From: Thiobacillus sp.
GTDB lineage: Bacteria > Pseudomonadota > Gammaproteobacteria > Burkholderiales > Thiobacillaceae
Assembly: GCA_030679915.1 (NCBI GenBank)
Contig: JAUXRY010000035.1
Span: 1-47,931, forward strand
Length of the DNA: 47,931 nt
Reading direction: 5' to 3'
Shown: in pieces, positions 17,691 to 26,997 of the stretch
Position numbering within the stretch: position 1 is the first letter of the stretch
Layout of the letters: each line of letters begins with the position of its first letter
Program-made: the position numbers and the translations under genes
The notes under the pieces: model-generated
The model's input: the letters and a program-made list of their open reading frames with translations, nothing else
What the model was told of the DNA's origin: nothing
Database searches by the model: none

Positions 17691-20600
17691 ATGAACGTCT
17701 CTTCCTGGTCGATCAAAAACCCGATTCCGGCTGTGCTGCTGTTCGTCATGCTGACGCTGGCAGGCTTGATGGCGTTCAAGGCGATGAAAATCCAGCAGTT
17801 CCCGGATATCGATTTGCCGACGGTGACGGTGTCTGCCACGTTGCCGGGCGCGGCGCCGGCACAGATGGAAACGGAGGTCGCGCGCAAGATCGAGAACGCC
17901 GTCGCCACCTTGCAAGGCATCAAGCACATTTACACCAAGGTGCAGGACGGCACCGCCACCGTCACCATCGAATTCCGCCTGGAAAAACCCACGCAGGAAG
18001 CGGTGGACGATGTGCGCGATGCGGTGTCGCGCATCCGCGCCGATCTGCCGGGCGATCTGCGCGATCCCGTGATTTCGAAAGCGAACCTGGCCGGATCGCC
18101 GATCCTGACGTATACCGTCGCATCCAGCCGGATGGACGACGAGGCATTGTCGTGGTTTGTCGATAACGCCGTCACCAAACGTCTGCTCAGCGTGCGCGGC
18201 GTGGGCGCGGTGGCGCGCGTGGGCGGCGTCAGCCGCGAAGTGCGGGTGGAACTCGACCCGGCGCGGCTGCTGGCGCTCAACGCAAGCGCCGCCGACATCT
18301 CGCGCCAGTTGCGGCAGATCCAGCAGGAAGCCTCCGGCGGCCGCGCCGACGTGGGCGGGGCGGAACAGTCGGTGCGCACCCTGGCCACGGTGCAGTCGGC
18401 CGGCGAACTGGCGCGCATGGACATCGTGCTGTCCGACGGTCGGCAGGTGCGGCTCGACCAGGTGGCCAGCGTCACCGACACCGTGGCCGAACGGCGCTCG
18501 GCGGCGCTGCTCAACGGCAAGCCGGTGGTGGGTTTCGAGATCACGCGCAGCCGCGGCGCGGGCGAAATCGAGGTGGCCGACGGGGTGCGCGCCGAACTGG
18601 CCCGGCTCAAAGCCGCCCACCCGGACATCACCGTCACCGAAGCCTTCAACTTTGTCGACCCGGTGCAGGAAAACTTCGATGGCTCGATGGCGCTGCTGTT
18701 CGAAGGCGCCATTCTCGCGGTGATTGTGGTGTGGCTGTTTCTGCGCGACTGGCGCGCCACGCTGGTTTCCGCCACTGCGTTGCCGCTGTCGATGATTCCG
18801 GCCTTTGCCGTGATGCACCTGATGGGCTTCACGCTCAATGTCGTCACCCTGCTTTCGCAGTCGCTGGTGGTCGGCGTGCTGGTGGACGATGCCATCGTCG
18901 AGATCGAGAACATCATGCGCCATCTGCGCATGGGCAAAACGCCCTACCAGGCAGCCATGGAAGCCGCCGACGAGATCGGCATGGCGGTGATCGCCACCAC
19001 CTTCACGTTGATCGCGGTGTTTCTGCCCACCGCATTCATGAGCGGCGTGGCGGGCAAGTTCTTTGTGCAGTTTGGCTGGACCGCGGCGATCGCGGTGTTC
19101 TTCTCGCTGGTGGTGGCGCGCATGCTCACGCCGATGATGGCAGCCTATTTTCTGAAGCCACCGAAACAGACTCATGCCGAGCCGTTCTGGATGGGATTCT
19201 ACCTGCGGTGGGCGGCGTGGTGCCTGAAGCACCGCGTGATTACTGCACTTGCGGCAGCCGGGTTCTTTTTCGGTTCCTTCGCGCTGGTGCCGCTGCTGCC
19301 CACCGGATTCATTCCGCCGGACGACCTGTCGCAAACCCAGGTGTACCTGTCGCTGCCGCCGGGCAGCACCTACGCGGAAACGCTGGCTGCGGCCGAACAG
19401 GCGCGCGCAATCGTGCAAAAAAATCCGCACGTGAAAATGGTGTATACGGCAGTCGGCGGCGGCGCCGCGGGCTCGGATCCATTCACGCCGCGCGGCGCGG
19501 CCGAGGTGCGCAAGGCGACCCTGACGATCAACATGACCCCGCGTTCGCAACGCGGCGGCATCAGGAAACAGGCCGTTGAGCGCGAATTGCGCGAAGCGTT
19601 GACTGCGCTCCCCGGCGCGCGGATCAGCGTGGGATTTGGCGGCTCCAACGAAAAATATGTGCTGGTGCTGGCGAGCGAAGACGGCCAGGCGCTGGCTGAA
19701 CATGCGAAAAAGCTGGAGCGTGAGCTGCGCACGATTCCCGGCATTGGCAACGTCACCACCAGCGCTAGCCTGGTGCGCCCCGAGCTTGTCGTGCGTCCCG
19801 ATTTCGCCAAGGCCGCGAGCCTTGGCGTCACCTCGGCCGCGATTGCCGACACGCTGCGCATCGCCACGGCGGGCGACTATGACCAGGGCCTGGCCAAACT
19901 CAATCTGTCGCAGCGGCAGGTGCCCATCGTCGTCAAGCTGCCGCTTGGCGCGCGTCAGGACATGGCGTTGCTTGCGCGCATGACCGTCCCCGGCAAGCAC
20001 GGCCCGGTGATGATCGGCAATGTCGCCTCGCTCAGCTTCGACAGTGGCCCGGCCGAGATCGACCGCTATGACCGGCAGCGCAACGTCAACTTCGAGATCG
20101 AGCTGAACCAGCAGCCGCTGGGGTGGGTGGAAAGCCAGGCCTTGGCCCTGCCCAGTATTAAAAACCTGCCGCCCGGCGTGACGCAGACTGCGATCGGCGA
20201 TGCCGAGTCGATGAACGAATTGTTCGCGAGCTTTGGCCTGGCGATGCTGACCGGCGTGCTGTGCATTTACATCGTGCTGGTGCTGCTGTTCAAGGGCTTC
20301 GTGCAGCCGGTGACCGTTCTGGCTGCGCTGGTGTTGTCGATCCCGGGGGCCTTCCTGGCGCTGTTCATCAGCCATACCGCGCTGTCGATGCCGTCGATGA
20401 TCGGGCTGGTCATGCTGATGGGGATCGCCACCAAGAATTCCATCCTGCTGATCGACTATGTCATCCTGGCGCGCCGTGACCATGGTCTGAACCGCTGGGA
20501 TGCCCTGCTGGACGCCTGCCGCAAACGCGCCCGGCCGATCGTGATGACGACCGTGGCAATGGGCGCCGGCATGTTGCCCATCGCCATTGGCATGGGTACC

Positions 20601-20777
20601 GACCCGAGCTTCCGTGCGCCGATGGCCATCGTCGTCATAGGCGGTCTGATCACGTCAACTTTCCTGAGTCTGCTGGTCATCCCGGTCGTGTTCTCTTATG
20701 TGGATGACATGATCGGATGGAGCAGGCGGTTTTTTCGTCCCGCGCAACCGGTGTCGTCAACATCAGCAGGTTCGTAG
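17691..20777 (+). CDS. RND efflux permease, HAE-1-type
   Basis: This 1028-aa inner-membrane pump belongs to the AcrB/MexB superfamily and would use the proton gradient to expel substrates via the adjacent adaptor. It begins SSWSIKNPIPAVLLFVML, followed by PDIDLPTVTVSATLPGAAP. Two repeats of a periplasmic porter loop and membrane bundles are present. The proton-relay aspartate pair in TM4 is seen in VLVDDAIVEIENIMRH. TM bundles in the second half include ATKNSILLIDYVILARR. High GC at third positions produces a spurious long open frame on the opposite strand. Substrate cannot be told; with no dedicated outer-membrane gene it may share a TolC-like protein. Confidence 0.95.
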   Translation: MNVSSWSIKNPIPAVLLFVMLTLAGLMAFKAMKIQQFPDIDLPTVTVSATLPGAAPAQMETEVARKIENAVATLQGIKHIYTKVQDGTATVTIEFRLEKPTQEAVDDVRDAVSRIRADLPGDLRDPVISKANLAGSPILTYTVASSRMDDEALSWFVDNAVTKRLLSVRGVGAVARVGGVSREVRVELDPARLLALNASAADISRQLRQIQQEASGGRADVGGAEQSVRTLATVQSAGELARMDIVLSDGRQVRLDQVASVTDTVAERRSAALLNGKPVVGFEITRSRGAGEIEVADGVRAELARLKAAHPDITVTEAFNFVDPVQENFDGSMALLFEGAILAVIVVWLFLRDWRATLVSATALPLSMIPAFAVMHLMGFTLNVVTLLSQSLVVGVLVDDAIVEIENIMRHLRMGKTPYQAAMEAADEIGMAVIATTFTLIAVFLPTAFMSGVAGKFFVQFGWTAAIAVFFSLVVARMLTPMMAAYFLKPPKQTHAEPFWMGFYLRWAAWCLKHRVITALAAAGFFFGSFALVPLLPTGFIPPDDLSQTQVYLSLPPGSTYAETLAAAEQARAIVQKNPHVKMVYTAVGGGAAGSDPFTPRGAAEVRKATLTINMTPRSQRGGIRKQAVERELREALTALPGARISVGFGGSNEKYVLVLASEDGQALAEHAKKLERELRTIPGIGNVTTSASLVRPELVVRPDFAKAASLGVTSAAIADTLRIATAGDYDQGLAKLNLSQRQVPIVVKLPLGARQDMALLARMTVPGKHGPVMIGNVASLSFDSGPAEIDRYDRQRNVNFEIELNQQPLGWVESQALALPSIKNLPPGVTQTAIGDAESMNELFASFGLAMLTGVLCIYIVLVLLFKGFVQPVTVLAALVLSIPGAFLALFISHTALSMPSMIGLVMLMGIATKNSILLIDYVILARRDHGLNRWDALLDACRKRARPIVMTTVAMGAGMLPIAIGMGTDPSFRAPMAIVVIGGLITSTFLSLLVIPVVFSYVDDMIGWSRRFFRPAQPVSSTSAGS

Positions 20778-20870
20778 CTGTCTGGACAGATTTTTGGCCG
20801 ACCTGCAGCCACACTCAACCCCGGCTGAATCCGGGGCATTGATAGAAGCTGCTGTTTTTCATGGGCCAAT

Positions 20871-20899
20871 AAAAAACGGCCAGGAGAACCTGGCCGTTT
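20871..20899 (-). terminator. Terminator of the alanine-rich lipoprotein gene
   Basis: AAACGGCCAGG and CCTGGCCGTTT form an 11-bp perfect stem around a 4-base loop. Read on the minus strand it is followed by a run of six T residues, so it terminates the lipoprotein gene 26 bases after its stop. On the plus strand it could also slow transcripts leaving the RND operon, which has another GC-rich stem, CCCCGG/CCGGGG, at 20819-20836. Confidence 0.88.
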
Positions 20900-20924
20900 G
20901 CGCTGCCGGGAACGGAATCCTCGC

Positions 20925-21224
20925 TTACTTGGCGGCGTCTTTGGCTTTGTCGGCCACACCCTGCGCTGCGTTAGCGGTGTCCTGAGCAGCTTTGGCAGCC
21001 GCATCCATGGAGGCATCACCGGTTGCAGCGGCAGCAGCACCTGCTGCTTCGGCAGAGGCACCGGCCGCATCAGCTGCAGAACCTGCAGCGTCGGCGGCAG
21101 AATCCGCAGCAGCGCCTGCGGCTTCCTTCGCCTGTTCCATGGCGGGGGCTGCCGCTTCTTCTGCTTTTTGGCAAGCGGTCAGTGCGAGGGCAGCGAAAAG
21201 TGCGATGAGTAGTTTGGATTGCAT
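20925..21224 (-). CDS. Small alanine-rich lipoprotein, Lpp/OprI-like in layout
   Basis: This 99-aa protein has a lipoprotein signal: MQSKLLIALFAALALTAC, with lipidation expected at Cys18 and glutamine after it, which favours the outer membrane. The mature 81 residues are almost only Ala, Gly, Asp, Ser, Glu and Lys, in runs such as AADSAADAAGSAADAAGAS, predicting one long helix or coiled coil. It ends KAKDAAK with a C-terminal lysine. Small helical lipoproteins Lpp and OprI share this layout and are bound to peptidoglycan by a terminal lysine, so a similar role is possible but is inference. GGGAG lies about 11 bases before the ATG. No terminator separates it from rluF upstream. Confidence 0.8.
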   Translation of the reverse strand: MQSKLLIALFAALALTACQKAEEAAAPAMEQAKEAAGAAADSAADAAGSAADAAGASAEAAGAAAAATGDASMDAAAKAAQDTANAAQGVADKAKDAAK

Positions 21225-21352
21225 GGCTAAGTATCTCCCTGATAGTGATCAAACGTAATAAAAGTCTACGAGTTTGCTAACCCGTAACGCTTATTAATAG
21301 CCCCAAAACTCTTTGAGAACAACCCTAAGCAGGAATTTTTACATACTCAGGC

Positions 21353-22087
21353 TTAGAAGCCTTCGTCCGGGTGCATGACGCGCCATTGCCCCGGCGGCAG
21401 ATCGCCCAGCCGTATATGGCCGATGCGTACGCGCTTAAGCCCCTCCACCTTGAGTCCCACCAGTTCGCACATGCGGCGGATTTGGCGCTTGCGGCCTTCT
21501 TTTAATATGAAGCGCAATTGGTCGGCATTTTGCCAGCTGACCCTGGCCGGCCGCAGTTTTCGGCCATCCAGCGAGAGGCCGTGGTTGAGCAGCGCGAGAC
21601 CTGCTTCATCGAGGCGTCCGTCGACGCGTACCAGATATTCTTTCTCAATATCGGAGTTCTCGCCGATCAGCTGCTTGGCGATGCGACCGTCTTGCGTCAG
21701 TACCAAGAGGCCGGTCGAATCGATATCGAGCCGGCCTGCTGGCGCCAGACCTTTCAAATGCATGGGATGCAGCGACAGGCCTGCGCGGCCATCTTGCCAT
21801 TGCGTATCTGCGCGGATCAGTACCACGGCGGGCTGATAACCGGGCTCCGGCTGGCTCGACACATAGCCGATGGGCTTGTTCAGTAACAGGGTGACGCGTT
21901 GCTGTTGCTGCTGGCTGGCCGCCTGGTCTAGCCGGATCACGCAGTTCGGGTCCACCTTGGTGCCGAGTTCGCTCACCCGGGTGCCGTCGACAAACACCAG
22001 TCCGCGTTCGATGTAGCTGTCAGCTTCGCGCCGCGAGCAGAGCCCGCGCTGGGACATCAGTTTGGACAGGCGGATGGGTTCGGCCAT
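21353..22087 (-). CDS. rluF: Pseudouridine synthase, RsuA/RluB/RluF group (RluF-like)
   Basis: This 244-aa enzyme isomerises uridine to pseudouridine in rRNA. An N-terminal S4 RNA-binding domain (about 1-60) shows [25 protein letters not shown]. The catalytic domain has [19 protein letters not shown], whose aspartate is the family nucleophile, then [10 protein letters not shown] and [15 protein letters not shown]. The C-terminal region [23 protein letters not shown] resembles E. coli RluF (23S U2604) more than RluB, but the exact target is not proven. Its ATG overlaps the uvrA stop in TGATG, so the two genes are co-transcribed. Confidence 0.85.
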   Translation of the reverse strand: MAEPIRLSKLMSQRGLCSRREADSYIERGLVFVDGTRVSELGTKVDPNCVIRLDQAASQQQQQRVTLLLNKPIGYVSSQPEPGYQPAVVLIRADTQWQDGRAGLSLHPMHLKGLAPAGRLDIDSTGLLVLTQDGRIAKQLIGENSDIEKEYLVRVDGRLDEAGLALLNHGLSLDGRKLRPARVSWQNADQLRFILKEGRKRQIRRMCELVGLKVEGLKRVRIGHIRLGDLPPGQWRVMHPDEGF

Positions 22088-24909
22088 CAGTGTCTAGCCA
22101 GCACCGGTTGCAGGTACTTGCCGGTATCGCTGGCCGGATTGTCGGCCACCGCTTCGGGCGTGCCTTCGGCGATGATCAGCCCGCCGCCGGCGCCGCCTTC
22201 GGGGCCGAGGTCGATCAGCCAGTCGGCGGTTTTGATGACGTCGAGATTGTGTTCGATCACGACCACGCTGTTGCCGGAATCGGTCAGACGTTGCAACACT
22301 TTCAGCAGCAGATCGATGTCGGCGAAATGCAGGCCGGTGGTCGGTTCGTCGAGGATGTACAGCGTGCGGCCGGTGTCGCGCTTGGACAGTTCGAGCGACA
22401 GCTTGACCCGTTGCGCCTCACCGCCCGACAGCGTGGTGGCCGATTGGCCGAGGCGAATATAGCCCAGTCCGACATCCGTCAGGGTTTGCAGTTTGCGTTT
22501 GACAACCGGGACGGCGTCGAAGAACTCGGCCGCGGTCTCGATGGTCATTTCCAGCACGTCGCGGATGGTCTTGCCCTTGTAATGCACTTCCAGTGTTTCG
22601 CGGTTGTAGCGCGCACTGTGGCAGACATCGCACGGCACATAAATGTCGGGCAGAAAATGCATCTCGACCTTGATCACGCCGTCGCCCTGGCACGCTTCAC
22701 AACGTCCGCCCTTGACGTTGAACGAGAAGCGTCCCGGGCCATAGCCGCGTACGCGCGCTTCGGGCACGCCGGCGAAAAGTTCGCGGATCGGGGTGAACAG
22801 ACCGGTGTAGGTTGCCGGGTTGGAGCGCGGGGTGCGGCCAATCGGCGATTGATCGACGTTGATCACCTTGTCGAAAAATTCCAGGCCGTGGATCTCGCCG
22901 TGCGGCGCGGGCTCGGCGGACGAGCCATACAGATGGCGGGCGACCGCGGCGTACAGAGTGTCGTTGATCAGCGTGGACTTGCCCGATCCCGACACGCCGG
23001 TGACGCAAACGAACAGCCCGAGCGGCAGATTCAGCGTCACGCTCTTGAGGTTGTTGCCGCTGGCGCGGGTCACCACCAACTGTCGTTCGGGGTCCGGCGC
23101 GCGGCGTTTTTTGGGGATGGCAATCGAGCGCCGGCCGGACAGATACTGGCCGGTAAGCGAGTCGGGGCTCATGCGGATTTCTTCCGGCGTGCCTTCAGCC
23201 ACAATCTCGCCGCCGTGCACGCCCGCGCCCGGACCCATGTCGACCACGTAATCGGCGGCGCGGATCGCGTCCTCGTCGTGCTCGACCACCAGCACCGAGT
23301 TGCCAATGTCACGCAGGTGCTTGAGCGTCGCCAGCAGACGGTCGTTGTCGCGCTGGTGCAGACCGATCGACGGCTCGTCCAGCACATACATCACGCCGGT
23401 GAGGCCGGAACCGATCTGCGACGCCAGCCGGATGCGCTGCGCCTCGCCGCCCGACAAGGTGTCGGCGGAACGGTCGAGCGACAGATAATCGAGTCCGACG
23501 TTATTCAGAAAACCGACGCGGGCAATGATTTCGTTGACGATCTTGTCGGCAATCTGCGCGCGGTGGCCGTCGAGCGTCAGTTCTTTGAAGAACGCCAGCA
23601 CCTGCTTCAGCGGCATCGCGCTGACTTCGAAAATCGGCACATCGCCGACCATCACATGGCGCGCTTCTTCTCGCAGCCGGGTGCCCTTGCAGGCGGGGCA
23701 GGCCTTGTTGTTCTGATACTTGGCGAGTTCCTCGCGCACCGCCATCGACTCGGACTCGTGGTAGCGGCGCTGCATGCTGGCGAGCACGCCTTCGAACGGG
23801 TAGCTTTTGGCGGTGTAGCCGCCGCGCGGCGCCAGCGTTTGAAACGCGATCGATTCCTTGCCACTGCCGTTGAGTAGCACATCGTGAATCCGTTCCGGCA
23901 GCGATTCCCAGGGTGTTTCGAGGTCGAAGCCGTAATGCATAGCCAGGCTTTGCAGCATCATGTAGAAGAACTGGTTGCGCTTGTCCCAGCCCTTGATTGC
24001 GCCGGAAGCCAGCGACAAATGCGGGAAGGCGACCACGCGTGCCGGGTCGAAAAAGGTAATCTGGCCGAGACCGTCGCAGGTGGTGCAGGCGCCCATTGGA
24101 TTATTGAACGAGAACAGACGCGGCTCGAGCTCAGGGAGCGCGTAGCTGCAAATCGGGCAGGCAAATTTGGCGGAAAACAGGTGCTCCTTGCCTGTATCCA
24201 TTTCCACGGCCAGCGCACGACCATCGGCATGGCGCAGCGCCGTTTCGAAGCTTTCGGCCAGGCGCTGCTTGGCATCGGCGCGCACTTTCAGGCGGTCCAC
24301 CACCACTTCAATGGTGTGCTTTTTGTTCTTGTCGAGTTTGGGAACCGCGTCGATTTCACAGACCTTGCCATCGACCCGCACCCGCACGAAACCCTGCGCG
24401 CGCAGTTCGGCAAACAGATCAAGGTTTTCGCCTTTGCGGCCCACCAGCAGCGGCGCCATGATCATCAGCTTGGTGTCTTCCGGCAGCGCCAGTACCGCAT
24501 CGACCATTTGCGACACCGTCTGCGCGGCGAGCGTGATGCCGTGTTCCGGGCAGCGTGGATCGCCGACGCGGGCATACAACAGGCGCAGGTAATCGTGGAT
24601 CTCGGTGACAGTGCCGACGGTCGAGCGCGGATTGTGGCTGGTGGCTTTCTGCTCGATGGAAATCGCTGGGCTCAAACCTTCGATCAGATCGACGTCGGGT
24701 TTTTCCATCAATTGCAGAAATTGCCGCGCGTAAGCCGACAGCGATTCGACGTAGCGGCGCTGGCCTTCAGCGTAGAGCGTATCGAATGCCAGCGACGATT
24801 TGCCTGAACCCGACAACCCCGTAATCACCACCAGCTTGTTGCGCGGCAGGTCGAGGTTGATGTTTTTCAGGTTGTGGGTGCGGGCGCCACGGATGCGGAT
24901 AAATTCCAT
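22087..24909 (-). CDS. uvrA: Excinuclease ABC subunit A (UvrA)
   Basis: UvrA (940 aa) is the damage-recognition ATPase of nucleotide excision repair and loads UvrB. Two ABC modules are complete: Walker [17 protein letters not shown] (about 31-46) and [16 protein letters not shown] (about 640), signature [16 protein letters not shown] in the first half and [15 protein letters not shown] in the second. Zinc sites appear as CPICSY with ACTTCDGLG, and CEACQGDG with [10 protein letters not shown]. The length matches the family. No LexA-type box (CTGT-N8-ACAG) is seen in the 70-base divergent region upstream, so SOS control as in E. coli is not evident. Confidence 0.98.
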   Translation of the reverse strand: MEFIRIRGARTHNLKNINLDLPRNKLVVITGLSGSGKSSLAFDTLYAEGQRRYVESLSAYARQFLQLMEKPDVDLIEGLSPAISIEQKATSHNPRSTVGTVTEIHDYLRLLYARVGDPRCPEHGITLAAQTVSQMVDAVLALPEDTKLMIMAPLLVGRKGENLDLFAELRAQGFVRVRVDGKVCEIDAVPKLDKNKKHTIEVVVDRLKVRADAKQRLAESFETALRHADGRALAVEMDTGKEHLFSAKFACPICSYALPELEPRLFSFNNPMGACTTCDGLGQITFFDPARVVAFPHLSLASGAIKGWDKRNQFFYMMLQSLAMHYGFDLETPWESLPERIHDVLLNGSGKESIAFQTLAPRGGYTAKSYPFEGVLASMQRRYHESESMAVREELAKYQNNKACPACKGTRLREEARHVMVGDVPIFEVSAMPLKQVLAFFKELTLDGHRAQIADKIVNEIIARVGFLNNVGLDYLSLDRSADTLSGGEAQRIRLASQIGSGLTGVMYVLDEPSIGLHQRDNDRLLATLKHLRDIGNSVLVVEHDEDAIRAADYVVDMGPGAGVHGGEIVAEGTPEEIRMSPDSLTGQYLSGRRSIAIPKKRRAPDPERQLVVTRASGNNLKSVTLNLPLGLFVCVTGVSGSGKSTLINDTLYAAVARHLYGSSAEPAPHGEIHGLEFFDKVINVDQSPIGRTPRSNPATYTGLFTPIRELFAGVPEARVRGYGPGRFSFNVKGGRCEACQGDGVIKVEMHFLPDIYVPCDVCHSARYNRETLEVHYKGKTIRDVLEMTIETAAEFFDAVPVVKRKLQTLTDVGLGYIRLGQSATTLSGGEAQRVKLSLELSKRDTGRTLYILDEPTTGLHFADIDLLLKVLQRLTDSGNSVVVIEHNLDVIKTADWLIDLGPEGGAGGGLIIAEGTPEAVADNPASDTGKYLQPVLARH

Positions 24910-24979
24910 TGTTTGACAGCTAGGGCGTGATTCGCAACCTGCTAATATAACGGACTTCCCGCATCCGCCGAACTTTGCA

Positions 24980-26368
24980 GTGGCTCAAATCGACTCGTCC
25001 GAAAGCATGACCCGCGCAGAAAAGCGCGCCACATCGGGCTTGGCGGCGATTTTTGGCCTGCGCATGCTGGGCATGTTTCTGATCCTGCCGGTGTTTGCGC
25101 TGTATGCAGAACACTTGCCTGGCGGCAACAGCCACACCCTGGTCGGTCTCGCGCTTGGCATGTATGGCCTGACCCAGGCCATTTTCATGCTTCCCTTCGG
25201 CATGATGTCCGACCGCATCGGCCGCAAAAAAGTCATCATCTTTGGCCTTATCGTGTTTGCCCTCGGCAGTTTTGTGGCGGCCACGGCCACTGATATCTAC
25301 TGGACGATTTTCGGCCGTGCGCTGCAAGGTGCCGGTGCCGTATCTGCTGCGGTCACCGCCATGCTGGCCGACCTCACCCGCGAAGAACACCGCACCAAGG
25401 CGATGGCAATTATCGGCTCGTCTATCGGCGTGACGTTTGCCGTATCGCTGGTGGCCGGGCCGGCGCTCAATCGCGTAATTGGCGTTCCCGGGATATTTGC
25501 GCTGACCGGCATTCTTGCGCTGGTTGCCATCTGGGTGGTGAAGGTGTGGGTGCCCGATCCCGCGAACAGCCATTACCACGCGGACGCCCAGGCCAACCCG
25601 GCGCGGCTTAAAGACGTACTGAAAAATGGTCAGCTACTCCGCCTGGACTTTGGAATATTTGCGCTGCATGCCGCGCAAATGGCGATGTTCGTGGTGGTGC
25701 CGGTGGCGCTCAAAAACAGCGGCCTGGCCGTCGACCATCACTGGGCGGTGTACCTGCCGGTGCTGCTGGGCTCGTTTTTGTTGATGGTGCCCGCCATTAT
25801 TTATGGCGAAAAGCGCGGCCAGATGAAGCCCGTGTTCGTGGGCGCAGTGGCCTTGATGCTGTTGGCCCAGATGGGATTGGCGGTGGGCATTGGCTCCTTC
25901 TGGGGTATCGTCTGGGCGCTGTTTTTCTATTTCGTTGCGTTCAATCTGCTCGAAGCGAGCTTGCCTTCACTGATTTCAAAAATGGCCCCGGCGTCGGCCA
26001 AGGGCACTGCAATGGGCGTATACAACACCGCGCAGGCCTTGGGTATGTTCTTCGGCGGCGTGGTTGGCGGCTGGTTGGCCCAGCACTATGGTTTCCACGT
26101 GGTGTTTGTCTTCTGTGGGGTGCTGATGGCGATCTGGCTGCTGGCTACGCTATCGATGACACCGCCTCCTGCGGTCAAGACCCGGATGTTTAATGTGGGC
26201 GTGATGCCGGAAGATCAGGCGGCTTTGCTGAAGCTGCAGTTGGCCGGCGTGGCGGGGGTAGTCGAGGCGGTGGTGCTCGCCGAAGAAGGGGTGGCCATGC
26301 TCAAGGTCAGCATCAAAGGCTGGGACGAGGCCGGTGCGCGCAGCCTGTTGCAATCGGTGGCGATCTGA
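24980..26368 (+). CDS. MFS transporter, YajR-like with C-terminal YAM domain
   Basis: This 462-aa protein closely resembles E. coli YajR, a 12-helix proton-driven MFS transporter of unknown substrate. The N-terminal [19 protein letters not shown], motif A ([14 protein letters not shown]), [16 protein letters not shown] and [17 protein letters not shown] follow the YajR pattern. After the last helix there is a small soluble domain (about 390-460, starting [14 protein letters not shown]) equivalent to the YAM domain. The start is unsure: this GTG or the ATG at 25007, neither with a good ribosome binding site. It lies between uvrA and ssb, a neighbourhood recurrent in betaproteobacteria. Confidence 0.9.
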   Translation: MAQIDSSESMTRAEKRATSGLAAIFGLRMLGMFLILPVFALYAEHLPGGNSHTLVGLALGMYGLTQAIFMLPFGMMSDRIGRKKVIIFGLIVFALGSFVAATATDIYWTIFGRALQGAGAVSAAVTAMLADLTREEHRTKAMAIIGSSIGVTFAVSLVAGPALNRVIGVPGIFALTGILALVAIWVVKVWVPDPANSHYHADAQANPARLKDVLKNGQLLRLDFGIFALHAAQMAMFVVVPVALKNSGLAVDHHWAVYLPVLLGSFLLMVPAIIYGEKRGQMKPVFVGAVALMLLAQMGLAVGIGSFWGIVWALFFYFVAFNLLEASLPSLISKMAPASAKGTAMGVYNTAQALGMFFGGVVGGWLAQHYGFHVVFVFCGVLMAIWLLATLSMTPPPAVKTRMFNVGVMPEDQAALLKLQLAGVAGVVEAVVLAEEGVAMLKVSIKGWDEAGARSLLQSVAI

Positions 26369-26372
26369 GCGT

Positions 26373-26405
26373 TTGGTCCGATGGGCTGTGCTGATAGAAT
26401 CAGCA
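26373..26405 (+). promoter_or_regulatory. Candidate ssb promoter with inverted repeat over the -10
   Basis: TTGGTC (26373-26378) and TAGAAT (26395-26400) are 16 bases apart, 48 bases before the ssb ATG. TGCTGAT and ATCAGCA (26389-26405) form a perfect 7-bp inverted repeat with a 3-base centre that overlaps the -10. A protein bound there would block the promoter. It does not match a LexA box. Confidence 0.4.
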
Positions 26406-26448
26406 TTACGACAAAATCAAGTCATTCAACATCAATCCGGGGAAAAAC

Positions 26449-26925
26449 ATGGCATCCGTCAACAAAGTCATTCTGGTCGGCAACCTGGGGCGCGACCCCG
26501 AAATGCGTTATTTGCCGAGTGGCAGTGCTGTCGCCAATCTGGCCATCGCCACCACCGACAAATACAAGGACAAGTCGGGCCAGATGGTCGAATCGACCGA
26601 ATGGCATCGCGTCAGCTTCTTTGACCGCACCGCCGAAGTGTGCGGGCAGTACCTGAAGAAGGGCAGCCAGGTTTACATCGAGGGTTCGCTTAAAACCCGT
26701 AAATACACCGACAAGGACGGCGTCGAAAAATACGCCACTGAAATCCGCGGTGATCGCATGCAAATGCTGGGTAGCAAGGGTGGCGGCGGCATGGCCGACA
26801 TGGATGAGGGTGGCTACGACCAGTCGCCCCCGCCGCAGCGTAGCCAGCCGAGCAAGCCTGCAGCACCTGCGCCACGCCCGGCCAGTAGCGGGTTCGACGA
26901 CATGGATGATGACATTCCTTTTTGA
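26449..26925 (+). CDS. ssb: Single-stranded DNA-binding protein
   Basis: SSB (158 aa) coats single-stranded DNA in replication and repair. The OB fold (about 1-110) begins [20 protein letters not shown] and includes [19 protein letters not shown] and [21 protein letters not shown] glycine/proline/glutamine-rich linker leads to the acidic tip MDDDIPF that recruits repair and replication partners. GGGGAAAAAC precedes the ATG. No terminator is visible between it and the next gene 72 bases on. Confidence 0.97.
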   Translation: MASVNKVILVGNLGRDPEMRYLPSGSAVANLAIATTDKYKDKSGQMVESTEWHRVSFFDRTAEVCGQYLKKGSQVYIEGSLKTRKYTDKDGVEKYATEIRGDRMQMLGSKGGGGMADMDEGGYDQSPPPQRSQPSKPAAPAPRPASSGFDDMDDDIPF

Positions 26926-26997
26926 TTTCCGGATGTCCTTAAACGCGGTCCGCAACGCCAGCATGTAGAAGGCCTGGCAGAGGCAGGGGGAGAGACA

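Noticed and set aside
17550..20483. 977-codon open frame on the minus strand, opposite the RND permease
   Set aside because: It mirrors the permease codon for codon, is rich in His/Arg/Gln as expected from antisense of GC-biased codons, has no family motif and no ribosome binding site.
22090..23877. 595-codon open frame on the plus strand, opposite uvrA
   Set aside because: It is the antisense shadow of a GC-rich uvrA; composition is unnatural and no domain is recognisable.
24903..24980. Possible LexA box upstream of uvrA
   Set aside because: TTGACAG occurs but there is no partner half-site at the right spacing for CTGT-N8-ACAG.
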